From JBNJEA01 sp051745395 (GTDB lineage Bacteria > Desulfobacterota > Desulfobacteria > Desulfobacterales > Desulfosalsimonadaceae): DNA of 6,405 nucleotides. Shown here one piece after another: positions 1-6,405 of this stretch. The notes beneath the pieces are model-generated. The model worked only from the letters and a program-made list of their open reading frames with translations. It searched no databases and was not told the origin of the DNA. A program made the position numbers and the translations under genes. The stretch lies in the NCBI GenBank assembly GCA_051745395.1, contig JBNJEA010000162.1, positions 1 to 6,405 of the forward strand, written 5' to 3'. How positions within the stretch are numbered: the first letter of the stretch is position 1; each line of letters opens with the position of its first letter.

Positions 1-288
1 GGCGAGGTCAACGGCCATGTCCGGGGTTGGTGCTACTTCTTCGATCCCAACAAGGGCATCGGCTACATGCGCTACCTGTCGCGCATCGACCGCGGCCTGT
101 GGCTGACCGACAAGCGCCGCAACCCGGATTCTCCCTATGAGTCCGCCTTTTTTCACTTTTCCCGGCTCGCCGATGAATCCGTTACCGACAAGCTGCCCAA
201 CCGGGACCTTATTTTCGAATTCCGCCTGACCCCGTCGGACCGGAAAGCCGACGAATATACGGCCACCGAGATCGTCCGGGTATCATAG
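1..288 (+). CDS. C-terminal part of a protein ending in a variant cold-shock-like (CSD/OB-fold) domain; 5' end lies outside the window
   Basis: The reading frame is open from the first base and ends at TAG 286-288, giving 95 visible residues. The fragment resembles a cold-shock nucleic-acid-binding domain. A G-H-V-R-G-W-x-Y-F-F stretch (residues 5-14) is followed by an RNP1-like KGIGYM (18-23), then an RNP2-like AFFHFS (49-54), and ends with strands like the last ones of CspA (LIFEFRL 70-76; TATEIVRV 87-94). Between the two RNP motifs there are about 25 residues (24-48, charged, with a DKRR stretch), whereas classical Csp proteins have roughly eight. The likely role is binding single-stranded RNA or DNA, by family analogy only. 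The first in-frame ATG, at 67, would cut through RNP1, so I treat the gene as partial. The domain is probably the C-terminal module of a larger protein; an N-terminal nuclease-like domain is possible but cannot be seen. No convincing terminator follows. Confidence 0.6.
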   Translation, partial: GEVNGHVRGWCYFFDPNKGIGYMRYLSRIDRGLWLTDKRRNPDSPYESAFFHFSRLADESVTDKLPNRDLIFEFRLTPSDRKADEYTATEIVRVS

Positions 289-360
289 GGTGCGAACGAA
301 AAATCCCGGTTTTCGTGCAGGCACTATACAGGGAATCTGACCGCTTTTACAATTTAAGGG

Positions 361-407
361 TTGCCATTTCCCTTTCGTATTGCGTAAAAAGAATCCAAAA
401 TTTTAAT
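361..407 (+). promoter_or_regulatory. Candidate promoter region for carB
   Basis: The gap before carB turns AT-rich here. TTGCCA (361-366, five of six matches to the -35 consensus) is followed 18 bases later by TAAAAA (385-390, four of six for -10). An alternative -10, TTTAAT (402-407, five of six), lacks a good -35. A start near 397-415 would give an untranslated leader of about 90-105 bases. Sigma-70 consensus matching in AT-rich DNA often gives false positives, so this is weak. Confidence 0.25.
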
Positions 408-451
408 GAAAATCAAAAATCCGATCAAATCGTGCCCATAGACGCGATGCC

Positions 452-465
452 GGCGCAAGCGCGCC
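452..465 (+). other. Small GC hairpin in the carB leader
   Basis: GGCGC (452-456) and GCGCC (461-465) form a perfect 5-bp stem around an AAGC loop, ending 22 bases before the carB Shine-Dalgarno core. No T-run follows, so it is not an intrinsic terminator or a complete attenuator. I see no PyrR-type binding site or other known pyrimidine or arginine leader element. It may be incidental in GC-rich DNA. Confidence 0.25.
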
Positions 466-487
466 AAAACCGAGGCAACCACCCCGC

Positions 488-496
488 GGAAAGGAG
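488..496 (+). promoter_or_regulatory. Ribosome binding site of carB
   Basis: GGAAAGGAG, with the AAGGAG core at 491-496, sits five bases before ATG 502. It fixes the carB start at the residue where CarB homologues begin (MPKRTDI). Confidence 0.85.
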
Positions 497-501
497 CCAA
501 C

Positions 502-3698
<3,197 letters not shown>

Positions 3699-3711
<13 letters not shown>

Positions 3712-3734
3712 AACGGCAGCCCACGCCCCCTTTT
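3699..3734 (+). terminator. Rho-independent terminator overlapping the end of carB
   Basis: The arms GGGCGTGGGCTG (3699-3710) and CAGCCCACGCCC (3717-3728) pair perfectly over 12 bp around a six-base loop (3711-3716). CCTTTT follows, and another T-rich stretch lies at 3741-3750. The left arm includes the last three sense codons of carB (Gly-Val-Gly) and the first two bases of its TGA stop, so the coding sequence runs into the hairpin. The T-tract is short and interrupted by C, but the stem is very stable. It separates carB from the downstream envelope genes. Confidence 0.85.
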
Positions 3735-3740
3735 CCTGTA

Positions 3741-3790
3741 TTTACTTTTTATTTCTAATAAAACAAAATTATGTAAAAATAGTATAAAAC
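3741..3790 (+). promoter_or_regulatory. AT-rich promoter-like region before the DUF2914 gene
   Basis: The stretch after the carB terminator is strongly AT-rich in an otherwise GC-rich window. TATAAA at 3783-3788 resembles a -10 box, but I find no good -35 at the proper distance. A promoter is expected here because a terminator lies upstream and a gene begins at 3861. The exact position is not supported. Confidence 0.25.
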
Positions 3791-3826
3791 AACAGATCAT
3801 GCATTCAATTCAAATCATAGATAGTA

Positions 3827-3844
3827 CCTGAACCTACATTCAGG
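3827..3844 (+). other. Short inverted repeat next to the ribosome binding site of the DUF2914 gene
   Basis: CCTGAA (3827-3832) and TTCAGG (3839-3844) form a perfect 6-bp stem with the six-base loop CCTACA. The right arm touches the G-rich ribosome binding stretch that begins at 3843. In RNA, the hairpin could slightly occlude ribosome entry, or the repeat could be a protein site. A 6-bp repeat can also arise by chance. Confidence 0.3.
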
Positions 3845-3860
3845 GGGAGAGGGGCTTGCA
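3843..3860 (+). promoter_or_regulatory. Ribosome binding site deciding the TTG start at 3861
   Basis: A purine-only run, GGGGGAGAGGGG (3843-3854), contains GAGG (3849-3852), eight bases before TTG 3861. No in-frame ATG exists until residue 20, which has no comparable site, so TTG is the best start. Confidence 0.65.
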
Positions 3861-4745
3861 TTGAATCAAGACGAGATCGAAAACCGGGACAAGGAACTGG
3901 TTCAGCGATTCCGCGCGATGATCCACTACAAAACACGCCATCAGGGCAAAAACCGGCGGATACTGCTGCCGGCTCTGCTGGTGCTGTGCTGTGCGGCCAT
4001 TGTATTCATTGCCGGCTATACGGGACGGAAGGCACCTTCACCCCCCGCTCAAAACACAATCAAAAACACCCGGACAGTCAAGATCAAACACCCGACTGCG
4101 TCGGCTGCCGAAAACTCGGGAAAAACCGCAAAAAAGGCGTCTTCATCCGCCGAACAATCCAAAACCGATGAAAAACAGGCCCAAGCCGATGGCTCGGCCG
4201 AACCTCAGGCCGAAGCGGATCCTGCCTCCCCGCCTCCGAAAAAATCACCGCAAAAGTCGCCTGCGGAAAAAAAAGCAACGCATGCAGACGAAGCAGAACC
4301 TTCAAGCACCGGGCGGGCCGACAAATCCGACGCACCGGAAGCGGTGTCCGAACCGGGAAAACAACCGGAAGAAGCCGCACAACCCGAAACTCCTGCACCC
4401 CGGCCCCGGATTGCCTCCCTGGTCACCTGCCGGGGCGTGGAAAACAAGCAATACGCGCTGCCGAAAAAGTCCTTTTCATTGGCACCCGACGAGACCCAAC
4501 CCGACGTCTGGGTCTGGATGGATGTGCGGTCAGAAAAAAACACCCTGCCCTACACGCTCCGGCACGTCTATTATGTCAACGGCGAGCATTACGCCGATGT
4601 TTCCCTGTCGATTCGCTATCCGCGAATGCGGACCTGGAGCAATGTGACGCTGACCCAAAAAAGTCTTACCGGTCAGTGGCGAGTCGATGTGGTCAACGCC
4701 GACGACCATGTCCTGGCACAAACCCGCTTTACGGTTGCACCGTAA
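3861..4745 (+). CDS. Single-pass membrane protein with long low-complexity linker and C-terminal DUF2914 domain
   Basis: The 294-residue product starts at TTG. Residues 1-33 are charged and basic before the membrane segment (KNRR at 30-33), and one hydrophobic helix follows (about 34-53, with a CC pair at 43-44). Positive-inside logic puts the N-terminus in the cytoplasm and the rest in the periplasm. Residues about 55-182 are low complexity, rich in Lys, Ala, Pro, Glu and Ser (for example PPPKKSPQKSPAEKK at 123-137), and look disordered. Residues about 183-293 match the DUF2914 pattern as I know it: HVYYVNG (235-241), RMRTWSN (255-261), GQWRVDVV (271-278) and a closing TRFTV (288-292). DUF2914 has no established biochemical function, so none is assigned. 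The layout (inner-membrane anchor, extended spacer, globular end domain) recalls TonB-like periplasm-spanning proteins, but there is no sequence relation to the TonB C-terminal domain. mltF follows on the same strand. Confidence 0.85.
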   Translation: MNQDEIENRDKELVQRFRAMIHYKTRHQGKNRRILLPALLVLCCAAIVFIAGYTGRKAPSPPAQNTIKNTRTVKIKHPTASAAENSGKTAKKASSSAEQSKTDEKQAQADGSAEPQAEADPASPPPKKSPQKSPAEKKATHADEAEPSSTGRADKSDAPEAVSEPGKQPEEAAQPETPAPRPRIASLVTCRGVENKQYALPKKSFSLAPDETQPDVWVWMDVRSEKNTLPYTLRHVYYVNGEHYADVSLSIRYPRMRTWSNVTLTQKSLTGQWRVDVVNADDHVLAQTRFTVAP

Positions 4746-4787
4746 GCGTGGCGGAGTCGAGCCCACCGGTGGCAGCCTGCGGTTTCG

Positions 4788-4817
4788 TTGTTCTTGTTTT
4801 TCAATGAGGCCTATGAT
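4788..4817 (+). promoter_or_regulatory. Candidate promoter before mltF
   Basis: TATGAT (4812-4817) matches five of six -10 bases, and TTGTTC lies 18 bases upstream (4788-4793, three of six). If used, transcription would begin near 4824, downstream of the in-frame ATG codons at 4804 and 4813 but upstream of TTG 4888. That would agree with the TTG start. No terminator separates the previous gene, so readthrough from it is equally possible. Confidence 0.25.
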
Positions 4818-4875
4818 AAAAAGTTCTAAAACGGTTTTGATTTGTTTGCGTGCGATCCATTGCAAAAATTTTTTC

Positions 4876-4887
4876 AGGTGTTTTTCC
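4876..4887 (+). promoter_or_regulatory. Ribosome binding site supporting the TTG start of mltF
   Basis: AGGTG (4876-4880) stands seven bases before TTG 4888. The upstream in-frame ATG at 4813 has only GAGG three bases away, which is too close, and the ATG at 4804 has no purine-rich site before it. Confidence 0.5.
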
Positions 4888-6318
4888 TTGACTGCCAGAG
4901 TCCGCTTACATGCCTGCCTTTTACTTTTTTTCATCCTGGTCCCGGCGCTGCTGCTTTTCGGATGCGATGCGGCTTCAAACCGGGGCGGCGGCAGTGAACA
5001 CCGCTTGGAACGGATTCAAAAAAAGGGCAAAATCTCCGTACTGACCCGCAATGCGCCCACCACCTATTACATCGATCGGGAAGGCAACCCCAGCGGCCCG
5101 GAATATGACATGGTCGAAGCTTTTGCCGAATCGATCGGCGTAACGGCCGAATACAAGATCGAGCCCACCATAAACGACATCTTGACCGCCCTGAAAAACG
5201 GCGAGGCCGACCTGGCAGCCGCCGGTTTGACCATTACCCCCGAACGAAAGAAAAACTTCCGCTTCGGCCCGCCGTACCAGGAAATCACCCCCCAGGTGAT
5301 CACCCGAAGAGACCGCCTCCAGCCGGAGTCCATTGCCGAACTAGTGGGTCTGAATTTAAAAGTAATCGCCAACAGCAGTTACACGGAGCGGCTGCAAAAC
5401 TTAAAGAATACGAAATACCCGGCGCTTTCCTGGATTGAATCGGATTACCAGGATACCGAGCAGCTTTTGCGTGCGGTCTGGGCAAAAAAAATCGACGCCA
5501 CCATTGCCGACTCCAATATCCTCGACATCAACCGACGCTATTATCCCGAGCTCATCGCCCCGATCAATCTCGGACGGGCCCAGCAACTCGGCTGGGTTCT
5601 GCCCGAAAACAGCAAACACCTCGAGGCCGCCATCGTCGAATGGCTGGAAAAATTCCGAAAAAAAGGCCGCCTGGCCCAGTTGCATGAAAAATACTACGGT
5701 TTTTTCAAGGTTTTCGACTACGTGGACATGCGCCGCTACATCCGGCGTATCGACCAGCGATTTCCCCAATACCGGCAGTATTTCCAGCAGGCCGCCGAAA
5801 AATATGATCTGCCGTTTATATTGCTGGCCGCGCAGGGATACCAGGAATCGCACTGGAATGCCCTGGCCAGAAGCCCGACCGGCGTGCGCGGCATCATGAT
5901 GCTCACCCTGAACACGGCCCAGGCAATGGGGGTCTCCAACCGCCTGGATCCGAAACAAAGCATTTTCGGCGGGGCGCAATACCTGGCAAAGCTCAAAAAG
6001 CGCTTTTCCGACGAAGTCACCGAACCCGACCGGACATGGCTTGCCCTGGCCGCCTACAACGTGGGGCGGGGACATTTGCACGATGCCCAGCGCCTGGCCC
6101 GCCAGTCCGGGCTCGACCCGCATTCCTGGAGAGACATCAAGAAGGTGTTGCCCCTGCTTTCGGAAAAACGCTACTACAAAGACCTCAAATATGGTTATGC
6201 CCGCGGTTCGGAGCCGGTGCGCTATGTCCAGCGCATCCGGCAATACAAACACATTCTGGAAAACGAACTGAATAAAAAGCCTACCGATGATACGCTGGCG
6301 CGGGAAAGTTCGAAGTAA
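4888..6318 (+). CDS. mltF: Membrane-bound lytic murein transglycosylase F (MltF), lipoprotein form
   Basis: MltF cleaves the MurNAc-GlcNAc bond of peptidoglycan in the periplasm, leaving 1,6-anhydro-MurNAc ends. From TTG 4888 the product has 476 residues (E. coli MltF: 518). Residues 1-25 form a lipoprotein signal with the lipobox LFGC, so Cys26 would be the lipidated residue. Residues about 44-270 are a solute-binding (SBP_bac_3-like) domain, including GEADLAAAGLTIT (105-117) and DATIADSNI (203-211). FDYVD (276-280) bridges to an SLT domain of about 295-445. There QESHWNA (319-325) carries the predicted catalytic Glu320, followed by SPTGVRGIMMLT (329-340), ALAAYNVG (386-393) and LKYGYARG (433-440), all typical of this family. 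The frame is open further upstream to ATG 4687, inside the previous gene, with other ATGs at 4804 and 4813; these would bury the signal peptide behind 25-67 extra residues. TTG 4888 is therefore preferred, though not certain. In Pseudomonas MltF the binding domain controls the catalytic one, and the same is inferred here. Confidence 0.95.
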   Translation: MTARVRLHACLLLFFILVPALLLFGCDAASNRGGGSEHRLERIQKKGKISVLTRNAPTTYYIDREGNPSGPEYDMVEAFAESIGVTAEYKIEPTINDILTALKNGEADLAAAGLTITPERKKNFRFGPPYQEITPQVITRRDRLQPESIAELVGLNLKVIANSSYTERLQNLKNTKYPALSWIESDYQDTEQLLRAVWAKKIDATIADSNILDINRRYYPELIAPINLGRAQQLGWVLPENSKHLEAAIVEWLEKFRKKGRLAQLHEKYYGFFKVFDYVDMRRYIRRIDQRFPQYRQYFQQAAEKYDLPFILLAAQGYQESHWNALARSPTGVRGIMMLTLNTAQAMGVSNRLDPKQSIFGGAQYLAKLKKRFSDEVTEPDRTWLALAAYNVGRGHLHDAQRLARQSGLDPHSWRDIKKVLPLLSEKRYYKDLKYGYARGSEPVRYVQRIRQYKHILENELNKKPTDDTLARESSK

Positions 6319-6319
6319 C

Positions 6320-6403
6320 TTGAGGTTTAAGGTTCGAGGTTTGAGGTTTGAGGTTCGAGGTTTGAGGTTCGAGGTTTGAGGACTGAGGTTTGAGGTTGGG
6401 GGT
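6320..6403 (+). repeat. Heptanucleotide tandem repeat array, unit TTGAGGT / TCGAGGT
   Basis: Twelve consecutive seven-base units can be read in strict phase, starting two bases after the mltF stop. The consensus is TTGAGGT. Units 3, 6 and 8 are TCGAGGT. Unit 2 is TTAAGGT, 9 is TTGAGGA, 10 is CTGAGGT and 12 is TGGGGGT. Most variation falls at unit positions 1-3, while the GGT end is nearly constant. The + strand is G/T-rich and C-poor. The array is cut by the window end, so its full length is unknown. The region codes for nothing visible, and no terminator hairpin is seen after mltF. Confidence 0.95.
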
Positions 6404-6405
6404 AT

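Noticed and set aside
296..316. ACGAAAA/TTTTCGT inverted repeat after the cold-shock-domain gene as a terminator
   Set aside because: The stem is only seven mostly A-T pairs with a seven-base loop and no T-run follows, so it is too weak to call.
3799..3831. A ten-codon ATG open frame as a leader peptide before the DUF2914 gene
   Set aside because: It lacks a ribosome binding site, has no run of regulatory codons and no attenuator-like structure follows.
4763..4772. Palindrome CCACCGGTGG between the DUF2914 gene and mltF as a terminator or operator
   Set aside because: It has no loop and no T-run, and a single 10-bp palindrome in GC-rich DNA is not enough to claim a binding site.
4687..4887. 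The upstream extension of the mltF frame as part of the protein
   Set aside because: The extension overlaps the DUF2914 gene by 59 bases, has no good ribosome binding site, and would place the lipoprotein signal far from the N-terminus.
5401..6252. A 283-codon minus-strand open frame inside mltF
   Set aside because: It lies fully opposite the conserved MltF catalytic domain and has no recognisable motif; an antisense shadow.
6320..6405. The heptamer array as a CRISPR array
   Set aside because: The units are seven bases and contiguous, with no spacers, so it is a simple tandem repeat.

Overview
The window reads as a piece of a moderately GC-rich Gram-negative bacterial chromosome with all genes on the + strand. 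The gene content (a free-standing carB, a DUF2914 membrane protein, an MltF-type lytic transglycosylase and a variant cold-shock-domain protein), the outer-envelope biology and the TTG starts fit a Desulfobacterota (sulfate-reducer-like) genome. That assignment is an inference from overall feel, not from a diagnostic marker.

Layout. Positions 1-288 are the 3' end of a gene whose product ends in a cold-shock-like (OB-fold) domain with an unusually long insertion. A 213-base gap (289-501) holds a weak promoter candidate, a small GC hairpin and a strong ribosome binding site. Next comes a complete, canonical carB (502-3711), the large subunit of carbamoyl-phosphate synthetase, with all four domains and the expected active-site residues. 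A perfect 12-bp terminator hairpin overlaps its stop codon (3699-3734), so carB looks like the end of its transcription unit, and carA is not adjacent on either side. After an AT-rich gap (3735-3860) comes a TTG-started gene (3861-4745) for a single-pass membrane protein with a long Lys/Ala/Pro/Glu/Ser-rich linker and a C-terminal DUF2914 domain. About 140 bases further on lies mltF (best start TTG at 4888, end 6318), a lipoprotein murein transglycosylase with an N-terminal solute-binding-like domain and a C-terminal SLT domain. The window closes with a heptanucleotide tandem array (6320-6403, unit TTGAGGT/TCGAGGT, 12 units visible) that runs to the window edge.

How the genes relate. carB serves arginine and pyrimidine synthesis and is separated from the rest by its terminator. 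The DUF2914 gene and mltF both encode envelope proteins, lie in tandem with no terminator visible between them, and may be cotranscribed or at least act in the same compartment. Most of the window is ordinary housekeeping sequence and I see no convincing new multi-gene system. The points most worth a second look are the heptamer array that reaches into the end of mltF, the expanded cold-shock domain, the TonB-like architecture of the DUF2914 protein, and the Asp at +2 of the MltF lipoprotein.
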